A stretch of 64,000 nucleotides of DNA, from positions 26,234 to 90,233 of the forward strand of contig NZ_CAIWTY010000077.1 in the NCBI RefSeq assembly GCF_903915725.1, read 5' to 3'. Each line of letters opens with the position of its first letter. Within the stretch, counting starts at the first letter, position 1. The notes under the pieces are model-generated. The model was not told where the DNA came from. It did no database searches and worked only from the letters and a program-made list of their open reading frames with translations. The position numbers and the translations under genes are program-made. This DNA comes from an uncultured Rhodopila sp. Its GTDB lineage: Bacteria > Pseudomonadota > Alphaproteobacteria > Acetobacterales > Acetobacteraceae. Positions 36,332 through 44,965 of this stretch are shown here, piece by piece.

Positions 36332-36973
36332 ATGCGATTGAAGAGCGATTTTGTCCCGCCAAGCCCGTCCGAACGGATCGCGGACGGCGTTGTGCAGGGC
36401 ATCAACGTGCTGTTGGCGGCGGCGGGGTGTGTGGCTCTGGGCGTGCTGGTTGAACCCTACACGACCGCGCCGCGCGCCGCAGCCCTGGCGGCGTACGGCG
36501 CGGGTCTGCTGGCGATGGTCGGGTGCTCCGCGCTGTATGCCTGGGGGCGTCTCGGCCGCCGGCGGGAGCTGTTTCGCCATCTCGACCAGGCGGCGATCTT
36601 CGTCATGATCGCCGGGACCTATACCCCGCTCATTCTGGCCGCGCCCACCGGGTCCCACAGGCTCGGGCTGCTGGCTGTGATCTGGGCCATCGCCGTCGCC
36701 GGCGCCCTGCTGAAGCTGCTCGCACCACGCCGCTTCGAGCCGTTCGTGGTGCCGCTGTATCTGATCATGGGCTGGGCGATACTATCCGATCCCGGATTGA
36801 TCCTGAGTCTGCCTGCGGCGGTGGCAGCACTGCTGGTCGCCGGCGGGGTGCTCTACAGCGTCGGCGTCATCTTTCACCTGGCCCGGATGCGCTACCAGGA
36901 GGCGATCTGGCACGGCTTCGTGCTCGCCGCTGCCGCCTGTCATTACGCCGCGATCGTGCGCGCCGTGGCCTGA
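36332..36973 (+). CDS. Hemolysin III family (PAQR-type) membrane protein
   Basis: 213 residues from the ATG at 36332 with about seven transmembrane helices. The family motifs are LFRHLDQAAIFVMIAGTYTP in the middle and AIWHGFVLAAAACHY at the end, the latter supplying metal-binding histidines. Hemolysin III proteins belong to the PAQR superfamily of putative membrane hydrolases; their substrate in bacteria is not established. An ATG at 36296 would add 12 residues and start just after the decayed gene. Neither start has a strong ribosome-binding site. Confidence 0.85.
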   Translation: MRLKSDFVPPSPSERIADGVVQGINVLLAAAGCVALGVLVEPYTTAPRAAALAAYGAGLLAMVGCSALYAWGRLGRRRELFRHLDQAAIFVMIAGTYTPLILAAPTGSHRLGLLAVIWAIAVAGALLKLLAPRRFEPFVVPLYLIMGWAILSDPGLILSLPAAVAALLVAGGVLYSVGVIFHLARMRYQEAIWHGFVLAAAACHYAAIVRAVA

Positions 36974-36995
36974 ACTCGCGTCAGGGAGAACTCCG

Positions 36996-37226
36996 CTACC
37001 AGTCTTCCCGGCTGCCGATGGTCATGATCGCCCCGCCGATGGCAATCGATCCGAACGTCACCACCAGCCCAAAGGTCAGCAGCGCGAATGCGATCCACCC
37101 ACCCTGCGTGTTCAGCACCAGATCCCGCAAGGAACCGATATTGGTCGCGACCATCCCGACCGAGGCAACCACCCCGGCGAGGCAGCCTGCCAGCACATGC
37201 GGCAGAACGTAGCGGAGCACTTCCAT
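36996..37226 (-). CDS. Small membrane protein (76 aa), unknown
   Basis: Two predicted membrane segments, VLAGCLAGVVASVGMVATNI and WIAFALLTFGLVVTFGSIAI, flank a short loop (GSLRDLVLNTQGG). The frame has typical third-position G/C bias. It lies downstream of ohr on the same strand, separated by a strong hairpin, so it is probably transcribed from its own promoter. I know no function. Confidence 0.6.
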   Translation of the reverse strand: MEVLRYVLPHVLAGCLAGVVASVGMVATNIGSLRDLVLNTQGGWIAFALLTFGLVVTFGSIAIGGAIMTIGSREDW

Positions 37227-37241
37227 ATCGTGCTAACGTAT

Positions 37242-37271
37242 AAGCGGGTGCCGGTTCCCCGGCACCCGCTT
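37242..37271 (-). terminator. Strong stem-loop terminator downstream of ohr
   Basis: A perfect 13-bp stem (AAGCGGGTGCCGG with its complement) and TTCC loop. TGTTT follows on the plus strand and TATACG on the minus strand. Its position after the ohr stop and before the next minus-strand gene fits a terminator. Confidence 0.75.
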
Positions 37272-37339
37272 TGTTTCACTCATTTAACGCGATCGTGTTG
37301 GCGGACGGCGGGTGCCCCCATCCGGCCCTCTGATCCCGC

Positions 37340-37765
37340 TCAGACCACGGTCAGCTTGACCGCCACGTTGTTGCGGGTCGCGTTGGAATACGGGCACACC
37401 TGATGCGCCTTCTCCACCAGCTCCTCCGCGGCCTTGTGCTCCACACCCGGCAAAGCGATCTTCAAGGCGACATCGATGCCGAACCCGCCCTCGCTGCGCG
37501 GGCCGATGCCGACGGTGGCGGTGACGCTGGCATTGTCGGGGACCTTCGGGCCGCCCTGCGACGCCACGAACTTCATGGCGCCGAGGAAGCAGGCCGAATA
37601 CCCGGCGGCGAACAACTGCTCCGGATTGTTCCCCGTCCCACCGCCGCCGCCCAATTCCTTCGGCGTGCTGAGCTTGACGTCCAGGCTGCCATCCTCGGTG
37701 GCGGCATGGCCGTCGCGGCCCCCGGTCGCGGTGGCGGTGGTGCGATACAGAACCTCAACAGGCAT
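37340..37765 (-). CDS. ohr: Organic hydroperoxide resistance protein Ohr
   Basis: 141 residues, OsmC/Ohr fold. The redox cysteines are Cys59 in [11 protein letters not shown] and Cys124 in [28 protein letters not shown] is the classical Ohr motif. It reduces organic hydroperoxides using a dithiol such as lipoyl proteins. The ATG at 37765 (MPVEVLYRT) is preferred over an upstream Arg-rich extension. No ohrR regulator is adjacent. Confidence 0.93.
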   Translation of the reverse strand: MPVEVLYRTTATATGGRDGHAATEDGSLDVKLSTPKELGGGGGTGNNPEQLFAAGYSACFLGAMKFVASQGGPKVPDNASVTATVGIGPRSEGGFGIDVALKIALPGVEHKAAEELVEKAHQVCPYSNATRNNVAVKLTVV

Positions 37766-37822
37766 GGATATCCTCCTCTGCAAACGGCGCGACCCTAGCG
37801 CGCGCCGCTCCATTCAACCAGA

Positions 37823-39124
37823 TCACTCCGCCGGGCGAATCCCGCGCGGTGCGGCTTCCAGCGTGGTGTCGTGCCGCAGCAGCAGCACGATGATCATCCC
37901 CATAACCGCACAGGCCGCGATCGCCCACAGGCCGCTGGCGAAATTGCCCGTCAGGTCCTTCAACCAGCCCATGATGAACGGCCCGAAGAACCCCGCCAGG
38001 TTGCCGACGGAGTTGATCACTGCGATCCCCGCCGCCGCCGCCGCACCCGACAGGAACGAGGTCGGGAAGGTCCAGAACACCGGCAGCACCGAGAACACGC
38101 CGAACGCGCCGATGGACAGCGACACCATCTTCAGCGTCGGGCTGTCCACCAGAGTCGATCCGGCGATCCCCACCGCCGCGATCAGGAACGGCACCGCCGC
38201 GTGCAGCTTGCGCTCCAGCTTCTCGTCCGAGCGGCGGCTCCAGAGCACCATGCCGACGGTCCCGACGATAAACGGGATGGCGGAGACGAACCCGGTCTGC
38301 ACATTCGAAAGTCCGAAGCCCTTGACGATCTGCGGCAGCCAGAAGGCAATGCCGTAATTGGTCGCCACTGCGCCGAAATACACCAGCGCCAGCGCCAGCA
38401 CCTTCGGGTTCAGCAGCACCTGCCGAACGCTCAGTCCGTGCACATCCTCTTTCTGTTGCGCCTCGGCGGCGAGCCGTTGCGCCAGCCAGGCGCGCTCATC
38501 CGGTTCCAGCCATTTCGCATCGGCCGGGCGGTCGGTCAGGTAGAAGAACACCACGCCCGCCAGGATCAGCGCCGGGGCGGCCTCGATGATGAACAGCCAC
38601 TGCCAGCCGGCCAGGCCGTAGCCGCCATCCAGGTTCAGAATGAGGCCGGAAACCGGGAAGCCGAGCACCGAGGACAGCGGGATCGCCGCCATGAACCAGC
38701 CGATGATGCGGGCGCGATACGTGCCGGGGAACCACAGGGTCAGGTAGAAGATGATGCCGGGGAAGAAACCCGCCTCCGCCGCGCCGAGCAGCACGCGCAC
38801 CAGGTAGAAACTGTATTCGCCGGTCACCAGCGCCATCGAACCGGACAGGATGCCCCAGGACAGCATGATTCGGGCGATCCATTTGCGCGCGCCGAACCGC
38901 TCCAGCATCAGGTTCGACGGCACTTCGAAGATGAAATAGCTGAAGAAGAAGATGCCGGCGCCGAAGCCGAAGGCGGTGGCGGAGATGCCCAGCGCCTTGT
39001 TCATGGTCAGCGCGGCGAAGCCAACATTGACCCGGTCGAGATAGGCGACGAAGTAGCAGAGCATCAGAAACGGCACGAGTCGCCGCGAGACCTTGGCGAT
39101 TGTGCGTTTTTCAATCGATTCCAT
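37823..39124 (-). CDS. MFS transporter, anion:cation symporter (ACS) type
   Basis: 433 residues, 12 predicted membrane helices with a central loop around residues 200-230. MLCYFVAYLDRVNVGFAAL near the N-terminus, FEVPSNLMLERFGARKWIAR, and LLGAAEAGFFPGIIFYLTLWFP are the signatures of the ACS family, which includes glucarate, tartrate and phthalate permeases. Uptake of a sugar acid or aromatic acid is therefore plausible and would fit the uronate dehydrogenase 4 kb away, but this link is inference. Confidence 0.88.
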   Translation of the reverse strand: MESIEKRTIAKVSRRLVPFLMLCYFVAYLDRVNVGFAALTMNKALGISATAFGFGAGIFFFSYFIFEVPSNLMLERFGARKWIARIMLSWGILSGSMALVTGEYSFYLVRVLLGAAEAGFFPGIIFYLTLWFPGTYRARIIGWFMAAIPLSSVLGFPVSGLILNLDGGYGLAGWQWLFIIEAAPALILAGVVFFYLTDRPADAKWLEPDERAWLAQRLAAEAQQKEDVHGLSVRQVLLNPKVLALALVYFGAVATNYGIAFWLPQIVKGFGLSNVQTGFVSAIPFIVGTVGMVLWSRRSDEKLERKLHAAVPFLIAAVGIAGSTLVDSPTLKMVSLSIGAFGVFSVLPVFWTFPTSFLSGAAAAAGIAVINSVGNLAGFFGPFIMGWLKDLTGNFASGLWAIAACAVMGMIIVLLLRHDTTLEAAPRGIRPAE

Positions 39125-39221
39125 TTTATCGTTCCCCCGCGGTGCTTGGGCGCCGTTTTATGTCGCTACACGGCAATAGACAGGCTTGCCGCGCCGCGGT
39201 CAATCGCAGCGGGAACCGCGC

Positions 39222-40325
39222 TCAGTCCGGGCTGCCGTGCGGCGCGGACGGCACCAGCGTGCGCCAGCGCGCCACCGCGGTCTCGTGCGCCTCGTAGCTG
39301 CGGGAGAACACATGCCCGCCGCTGCCGTCGGCGACGAAATAAAGGTCCTCGGTGATTGCCGGGTGCAGCACCGCCTTCAGGCTGTCCAAACCGGGAGAGC
39401 ATATCGGCGCCGGCGGCAGCCCGGGGCTGCGATAGGTGTTGAACGGATTGTCGCGGTCCAGCTCCGCGCGGGTCAGCCGGTGATCCAGCACCCCGGCCCC
39501 GCCGCTCGCGGCGTAGACCACCGTCGGGTCCGCCTGCAGCTTCATGCCCAGCCGCAGCCGGTTCAGGTAGACCGCCGCGACATGCGGCCGTTCCTCCGGC
39601 TTCGCCGTCTCCCGTTCCACGATGCTGGCCAGGATCAGGGCGTCCCGGGGACTGGCCAGCGGCAGCCCCGGCGCGCGGTCAGCCCACGCCGCCGCCAGAT
39701 CCCGGTCCATCGCCGCCTTCGCCCGCTCGACGATCTGGGCACGCTCGGCGCCACGCTGGTAATCGTAGGTCTGCGGTAGCACGCTGCCTTCGGCGATCAC
39801 CGGCACGTCGCCGATCATGGCGTCGGCATGCGCCAGCACGGCCCGGGTCTGCTGGGCGGTCAGTCCTTCGGCGATGGTCAAATGATGCTCGACCGGATGG
39901 CCGAACCGCAGGATCGCCAGTACCTGCCGCACCGAGGCATGCGCCGGAAACGCGAATTCCCCGGCGCGCAGCGGCCCGTCCCCGCGCGTCAGCAGCGCGG
40001 CAGCGCGGAATACCCGAGTCTGAAGGATCGCCCCGTCCGACGCCAGCACATCGGCGATCTGCGCGCCGCTGCCTCGCGGCACGACGATTGCGCGCGCTTC
40101 TGGCAACGGCCCGGGCGCGTCAACCGCATTGGCGCCCCAACGCCAGGCGCCGTACCCACCTGCGACCAGAACCGCAACGACAACCGCCGCGGCCAGCCCG
40201 AACCGGAATGCCCGCCGAAGCGGGCCCGGATCAGTGGACAGCGCGGAAGATGACAGAGGCGTTGGTGCCCCCGAAGCCGAAGCTGTTCGACAGGACGACG
40301 CGAATCGGGCGCCGCTGCGCCTCAT
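39222..40325 (-). CDS. mltG: Endolytic murein transglycosylase MltG
   Basis: One N-terminal membrane helix (LAAAVVVAVLVAGGYGAWRW) and a YceG-type domain. Its motifs are LTIAEGLTAQQT, SVLPQTYDYQRG, ILASIVERETAKPEERPHVAAVY with the catalytic Glu, LQADPTVVYA and NPFNTYRSPGLPPAPICSPG. MltG cleaves nascent peptidoglycan and sets glycan strand length. The only ATG in frame (40325) lies 95 nt inside fabF. Between it and the membrane helix there is no ATG, GTG or TTG, so translation starts there or at a CTG. It is the last gene of the fab cluster. Confidence 0.88.
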   Translation of the reverse strand: MRRSGARFASSCRTASASGAPTPLSSSALSTDPGPLRRAFRFGLAAAVVVAVLVAGGYGAWRWGANAVDAPGPLPEARAIVVPRGSGAQIADVLASDGAILQTRVFRAAALLTRGDGPLRAGEFAFPAHASVRQVLAILRFGHPVEHHLTIAEGLTAQQTRAVLAHADAMIGDVPVIAEGSVLPQTYDYQRGAERAQIVERAKAAMDRDLAAAWADRAPGLPLASPRDALILASIVERETAKPEERPHVAAVYLNRLRLGMKLQADPTVVYAASGGAGVLDHRLTRAELDRDNPFNTYRSPGLPPAPICSPGLDSLKAVLHPAITEDLYFVADGSGGHVFSRSYEAHETAVARWRTLVPSAPHGSPD

Positions 40326-41493
40326 GCGCCACCCGGTCGATGACGCTCTCGCGGCTCGGCGAATCCAGGTTCAATGTAGGCGGCGCGACCCCGTCGCGGA
40401 TCGCCAGGATGGAGAAAATCGCCTCGATCGCCCCGGCCGCACCCAGCAGATGCCCGGTCGCCGATTTGGTGGAGGACATCGCCAGGCCGCGCGCATCGGC
40501 GCCGAACAGGCGTTCGACCGCCTCAAGCTCCAGGTCGTCGCCCATCGGCGTGGAGGTGCCGTGCGCGTTGACGTACTGGATGTCGCCGGGGCTGATCCCG
40601 CCGCTGCGCAGCGCCGCCCGCATGGCGCGGAAGGCGCCGTCATGGCCCTCGGCCGGCGCGGTGATGTGGTAGGCGTCACCCGACATGCCGTAACCGGACA
40701 CCTCGGCGTAGATCTTCGCGCCGCGCTTCTTGGCGTGCTCGTATTCTTCCAGCACGACGCAGCCGGAGCCTTCGCCCATAACGAACCCGTCGCGATCCTT
40801 GTCCCAGGGGCGCGAGGCGGCCTGCGGATTATCGTTGAAGGCGGTGGACAGCGCGCGGGAGGCGCAGAACCCGGCAATGCCGATGGCGCACACTGTGGCT
40901 TCCGAGCCGCCGGCAACCATGACATCGGCATCGCCCAGCGCGATCAGCCGCGATGCGTCGCCGATGGCATGCACGCCGGTCGCGCAGGCGGTCACCACCG
41001 AGTGGTTCGGCCCCTTGAAGCCGAACTTGATCGAAACGTGTCCCGAGGCGAGGTTGCCGAGGGCGGACGGAATGAAGAACGGCGACAACCGCTTGGCCTT
41101 GCCTTCGTAGACAAGGATCGACGCATTGTAGACGGTTTCAAGCCCGCCGATGCCCGAGCCGATCATCACGCCGGTGGCGCAGTGATCGTCCTCGGTTTGC
41201 GGCACCCAGCCGGAATCCTCGACGGCTTCCGTGGCGGCGACCATGGCGAGATGGATGAAGCGATCCATCTTCTTCTGGTCCTTCACCGGAACCCATTCGT
41301 TGATGTCCAGCGTGCCCTCGGCCTTGGTCCCGAGGGGTATCTGCCCCGCCACTTTGCAGGGCGAATCCTTGGCATCGAACGCCGTGATGGCGCCGATACC
41401 GGATTCAGCATTGATCAAGCGGCGCCAGACATGCTCGACACCCACTCCAAGGGGACAGGCGATCCCCATGCCCGTCACCACTACTCGCCGCAT
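40231..41493 (-). CDS. fabF: Beta-ketoacyl-ACP synthase II FabF
   Basis: 420 residues. Catalytic Cys170 in VVTACATGVHAIGDA, with histidines in NAHGTSTPMGD and KSATGHLLGAAGA. It elongates fatty acids by decarboxylative Claisen condensation of malonyl-ACP with acyl-ACP. It lies 23 bp downstream of acpP and overlaps the mltG frame at its 3' end. Confidence 0.96.
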   Translation of the reverse strand: MRRVVVTGMGIACPLGVGVEHVWRRLINAESGIGAITAFDAKDSPCKVAGQIPLGTKAEGTLDINEWVPVKDQKKMDRFIHLAMVAATEAVEDSGWVPQTEDDHCATGVMIGSGIGGLETVYNASILVYEGKAKRLSPFFIPSALGNLASGHVSIKFGFKGPNHSVVTACATGVHAIGDASRLIALGDADVMVAGGSEATVCAIGIAGFCASRALSTAFNDNPQAASRPWDKDRDGFVMGEGSGCVVLEEYEHAKKRGAKIYAEVSGYGMSGDAYHITAPAEGHDGAFRAMRAALRSGGISPGDIQYVNAHGTSTPMGDDLELEAVERLFGADARGLAMSSTKSATGHLLGAAGAIEAIFSILAIRDGVAPPTLNLDSPSRESVIDRVAHEAQRRPIRVVLSNSFGFGGTNASVIFRAVH

Positions 41494-41516
41494 GGCAGGA
41501 CGCCCTTTCGGTTGGA

Positions 41517-41762
41517 TCAGGCGCTCTTGCCATGCGTGGTGATGTAGTCGATCGCATCCTTGACGGTGGCGATCTTCTCGGCGGCGTCTTCGGGGATTTC
41601 GACGTTGAATTCCTCTTCGAAGGCCATCACCAGTTCGACCGTGTCCAGGCTGTCGGCGCCCAGGTCGTCGATGAAGGACGCTTCGGGCGTCACCTTGGCC
41701 TCATCCACCCCGAGGTGTTCCACCACGATCTTCTTGATCTTGTCCTCAATTGTGTCGGTCAT
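41517..41762 (-). CDS. acpP: Acyl carrier protein AcpP
   Basis: 81 residues, acidic four-helix ACP with the phosphopantetheine Ser38 in [24 protein letters not shown] lies about 12 nt before the ATG at 41762. A 164-bp gap to fabG with an A+T-rich TTTTTCGATATATC tract suggests acpP also has its own promoter, as expected for such an abundant protein. Confidence 0.96.
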   Translation of the reverse strand: MTDTIEDKIKKIVVEHLGVDEAKVTPEASFIDDLGADSLDTVELVMAFEEEFNVEIPEDAAEKIATVKDAIDYITTHGKSA

Positions 41763-41926
41763 CGGCTCGGCAACTCCTGAACTTGATATATCGAAAAAGG
41801 TCTTCATCCGGTTCCTGTCCGCGACCGGAGCCTTGTCCCGGTTCACGAAGCGAGCCCGCGCCAGACGTAGCAGCGGGCGCTTAGCACGGTTTCCCGGAAA
41901 CGGGAAAGGTCAGCGATTCGTGCTCC

Positions 41927-42664
41927 CTAGATCATCGCCATCCCGCCATTGACGTGCAGTGTGGCGCCCGTGACCCACCCGGCCTCATCCGAAGCGAGAT
42001 AGGTGACAGCCGCGGCGATGTCAGCCGGTTGGCCCAGCCGCTTCAGCGGGATGGACTCCGACAATTTGGTGCGTTGCGCCTCGCCCAGGGCATCCGTCAT
42101 CGCGGTCACCACGAAGCCGGGGGCGACGACGTTGAGGGTGATCCCGCGCGAGGCGACTTCCTGAGCCAGCGCCTTGGTCATGCCCACCAGACCGGCCTTC
42201 GCGGCGGCATAATTGGCTTGGCCGGCATTGCCGGTAGCGCCGACGATGGACGAAATATTAATGATCCGGCCGGCGCGGCGGCGCACCATGCCGCGCAGCA
42301 CGGCGCGGGTCAGGCGGAACGGCGCCGACAGATCGACATCCACCACCGCCTGCCAATCGGCATCCGACATCCGCAGTGCCAGCATGTCGCGGGTCATGCC
42401 GGCGTTGTTGACCAGGATGTGCAGCGGACCGACGGCTTTTTCCGCCGCCTCGATCAGCGCATCGGGTTCCGACGCGTCGCGCAAATCGGCCGGGCAGACA
42501 TGCGCACGCTCCCCCAGTTCGACCGCCAGCGCTTCCAGCGCCGGCAGGCGGGTGCCGGACAGGGCGACGATCGCGCCCTGGCGGTGCAGGGCGCGTGCGA
42601 TTTCGGCGCCGATACCGCCAGAGGCGCCGGTGACCAGTGCGGCCTTGCCGTCCAAACGAAACAT
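41927..42664 (-). CDS. fabG: 3-oxoacyl-ACP reductase FabG
   Basis: 245 residues, SDR family. NADPH-binding GASGGIGAE (14-21), NNAG at 86-89, the catalytic INISSIVG (Ser138/139) and NYAAAKAG (Tyr152, Lys156). It reduces 3-oxoacyl-ACP. A ribosome-binding site AAGGAG sits 5 nt before the ATG at 42664; a GTG at 42670 is an unlikely alternative. It starts 10 bp after fabD. Confidence 0.95.
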   Translation of the reverse strand: MFRLDGKAALVTGASGGIGAEIARALHRQGAIVALSGTRLPALEALAVELGERAHVCPADLRDASEPDALIEAAEKAVGPLHILVNNAGMTRDMLALRMSDADWQAVVDVDLSAPFRLTRAVLRGMVRRRAGRIINISSIVGATGNAGQANYAAAKAGLVGMTKALAQEVASRGITLNVVAPGFVVTAMTDALGEAQRTKLSESIPLKRLGQPADIAAAVTYLASDEAGWVTGATLHVNGGMAMI

Positions 42665-42674
42665 AGCCACTCCT

Positions 42675-43637
42675 TCAGAGACTTTTCAGCACCGCTTCGA
42701 TCTCCGCCGGGGTGCCGGCGGCGATCCCGGAGGCATCCGGCGCGATCCGCTTGATCAGTCCCGTCAGCACCTTGCCGGCGCCGAGTTCGATAAACCTGTC
42801 CACGCCCATGTCCGTCATGGTGCGTACGCATTCCTGCCAGCGGACGGTCGCCGTCACCTGCTGTATCAGCAGTTCGCGTATCCGCACAGGATGCGATTCG
42901 CGCTTGGCCGAAACATTCGCCACCAGCGGCACGGATGGCACGGTCGGCGCCGTCTTTTCCAGCGCCTCGGCCATGGCGTCGGCCGCGGGCGCCATCAGCG
43001 CGCAATGGAACGGAGCCGAAACCGGCAGCAGCATGGCGCGCTTGATGCCCTTGGTCTTGGCGATCTCGATCGCCCGCTCGATCGCGCCGCGATGGCCGGA
43101 GATCACCACCTGGCCGCCGCCGTTGTCGTTGGCCGGCTGCACCACCTCTGTTTGATCCGTATCGGGGACCGGCGCGGCCTCGGCGCAGATCGCCCGCGCC
43201 TGGTCCATGTCCGCACCCAGCAGAGCGGCCATCGCCCCCTGCCCGGCCGGCACCGCCTGCTGCATCGACTGGCCGCGCAGCTTCAGCAGGCGCGCGGCAT
43301 CGGGGACGGAGAACGCGCCGGCGGCGGCCAGCGCCGTATACTCGCCCAGCGAGTGCCCAGCGACCACAAGCGCCTTGGTCGGCACCGTGATCCCGGCTTC
43401 GCGCTCCAGCACGCGCAGCACGGCCAGCGAATGGGCCATCAGCGCGGGCTGGGTGTTCTCGGTGAGGGTGAGTTCCTCGCCCGGGCCCTCGAACATGAGC
43501 TTGGACAGCTTCTGGTTGAGGGTGTCGTCGACTTCCTGGAACACCTCGCGCGCGGCGGCGAAGGCGGCGGCGAGGTCGCGGCCCATGCCGACGGCCTGGC
43601 TGCCCTGGCCCGGGAAGATGAACGCGTAAACCGGCAT
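42675..43637 (-). CDS. fabD: Malonyl-CoA:ACP transacylase FabD
   Basis: 320 residues. IFPGQGSQAVGMG near the N-terminus, nucleophile Ser96 in AGHSLGEYTALAAAG, and the His-containing APFHCALM region. It loads malonyl onto ACP for fatty-acid elongation. First gene of the fabD-fabG-acpP-fabF-mltG cluster. Confidence 0.96.
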   Translation of the reverse strand: MPVYAFIFPGQGSQAVGMGRDLAAAFAAAREVFQEVDDTLNQKLSKLMFEGPGEELTLTENTQPALMAHSLAVLRVLEREAGITVPTKALVVAGHSLGEYTALAAAGAFSVPDAARLLKLRGQSMQQAVPAGQGAMAALLGADMDQARAICAEAAPVPDTDQTEVVQPANDNGGGQVVISGHRGAIERAIEIAKTKGIKRAMLLPVSAPFHCALMAPAADAMAEALEKTAPTVPSVPLVANVSAKRESHPVRIRELLIQQVTATVRWQECVRTMTDMGVDRFIELGAGKVLTGLIKRIAPDASGIAAGTPAEIEAVLKSL

Positions 43638-43942
43638 GCCTGGTGACTCTCGGTGACGTTGGCGCGGGGGCGTAGCGGCGGGTCACGGGACTGTCAAGGA
43701 AGTGACTGCGGGGATCGAGGCTCGGCTGCGCTTGGCGGGCCATGATCCCGACGATTCGGGACCGGAACGCCTGTCCTGGCGCGCCGGGGCGGGATACGCC
43801 GCTCCCGGCCGCATGGCGGTGCCGCGCCACTTGCAGCCTGCGCCGGTTCCGACAAAGCGTCGATGCAGGCCCTCGCCGCGACGACAGTCGGAGGCGGCCG
43901 CGTCCGTGGTTTATCCGGAACGCCCCCGGCGGCCGCCCAACC

Positions 43943-44038
43943 GCTCCGCGTCGGGCGTCGGTCACCGCTCCGCGTCGGGCATCGGTCACCGCTCCGCGCC
44001 GGGCGCGGGTCACCGCTCCGCGCCGGGCGCGGGTCAGC
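43943..44038. repeat. 24-bp tandem repeat, four units
   Basis: Four consecutive 24-bp units beginning GCTCCGCG and ending GGTCACC. Units 1 and 2 carry GTCGGGC and units 3 and 4 CCGGGCGCG, so the array evolved by duplication of pairs. The last unit ends CAGC. There are no spacers, so it is a direct tandem array. Confidence 0.9.
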
Positions 44039-44197
44039 ATTGAAGCGATCATCCGTCCGGAGTGGAACGACCCGGCCTTCCCGCCCGGGGAGCTTTGATT
44101 GCGGAAACATAAAGAGATGGCGACGATTGCGGCCACCGGTTGCGGCCGGATAGCCAAAAGCTACCAATTTTGCGGGGGGCCGCGACAAATCCGGGTG

Positions 44198-44298
44198 CTA
44201 GTGGATAGAATCTGACACATGGTGCCCGCCTCGATTCTTCCCGAGGCGCGGAAGTCCGCCAATTCAGACGGACTCATCCGTCTGAATTTATCCACTGG
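44198..44298. repeat. Nested inverted repeat with perfect 11-bp hairpin
   Basis: The inner hairpin at 44261-44288 is AATTCAGACGG-ACTCAT-CCGTCTGAATT, perfectly paired. Outside it, CTAGTGGATAGAAT at 44198 pairs with ATTTATCCACTGG ending at 44298 with two mismatches. The flanks are not coding. It could be a small RNA, a terminator-like element or an end of a lost mobile element. Confidence 0.6.
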
Positions 44299-44485
44299 CG
44301 GGCAAAGACCGGATGCGGAGCGCGCGGTCCGGACGACTCAGACGAGGAATCGACTTCGGACGCGAATTTTGCAATCGAGCTGAAACCCGGCGGGGTGTGT
44401 CCCCGGCGAAGATCGGATGCGCCGCCGTTAAGACGCCGGGATAGCGGCGGTAACGGCGCCCGCACTCATTTCTTGAACGTCTGGT

Positions 44486-44725
44486 TCAACCGCGACTGCG
44501 CTTGGCGATATCCTCATTCAACTTCGCCGGATCATGTTCCGATGATGCATCTTCATCCAGCATCTCCTGCACGTCCAATACCGCGTTTTCATCTACGCTC
44601 TTGGCCTCGTCGATGAGCTCGCCGGCTTTCGCATCATCGTTCTCTTTCAGAGCGTCGAGCGCCTTCTCCGTGATCTCGCGGGCTTTTTCGTAGGCGGTGG
44701 TTTCCGATTCGTCATTCGCCATCAT
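44486..44725 (-). CDS. Small acidic hypothetical protein (79 aa)
   Basis: Predicted largely helical and very acidic (MMANDESETTAYEKAREITE, then ALDALKENDDAKAGELIDEA). GGAGAACGC directly before the ATG pair at 44725/44722 gives a good ribosome-binding site. It ends KLNEDIAKRSRG. I recognise no family; such small acidic proteins are common near stress genes. Frame upstream to 44854 is rejected for lack of a ribosome-binding site and different composition. Confidence 0.6.
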   Translation of the reverse strand: MMANDESETTAYEKAREITEKALDALKENDDAKAGELIDEAKSVDENAVLDVQEMLDEDASSEHDPAKLNEDIAKRSRG

Positions 44726-44965
44726 GCGTTCTCCGTTGGGCAGCCTCCACCGAACGCCTGCCGCCAACAATGGTTCCCCGCATTTTCGTTCCGTTAGCGT
44801 ATAACTAATCGGCTGGCTGTCCATCGATCGGCGCTTGCTGCGCTTCATGCGCAAAGGACGCGGCGATCATGGGAATTGCAGAGATCATGATGCATGGACC
44901 CGGCGCTTTGGCCCGGGGACCCGCAACCGCTTCCGGGTTGGCGCCGTCGCGCGGTTGAAACGACA

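Larger units (their letters stand above)
43638..44485. other. 848-bp gene-poor stretch
   Basis: No convincing gene is seen between fabD and the small 44486-44725 gene. Open frames here have Arg/Pro-rich composition and no ribosome-binding sites. The stretch contains a 24-bp tandem repeat (43943-44038) and an inverted-repeat structure (44198-44298), listed separately. In relatives fabD is often near rpsF; that is not the case here. Confidence 0.6.

Noticed and set aside
43943..44038. CRISPR array
   Set aside because: Units are directly adjacent with no unique spacers and no cas genes are nearby.
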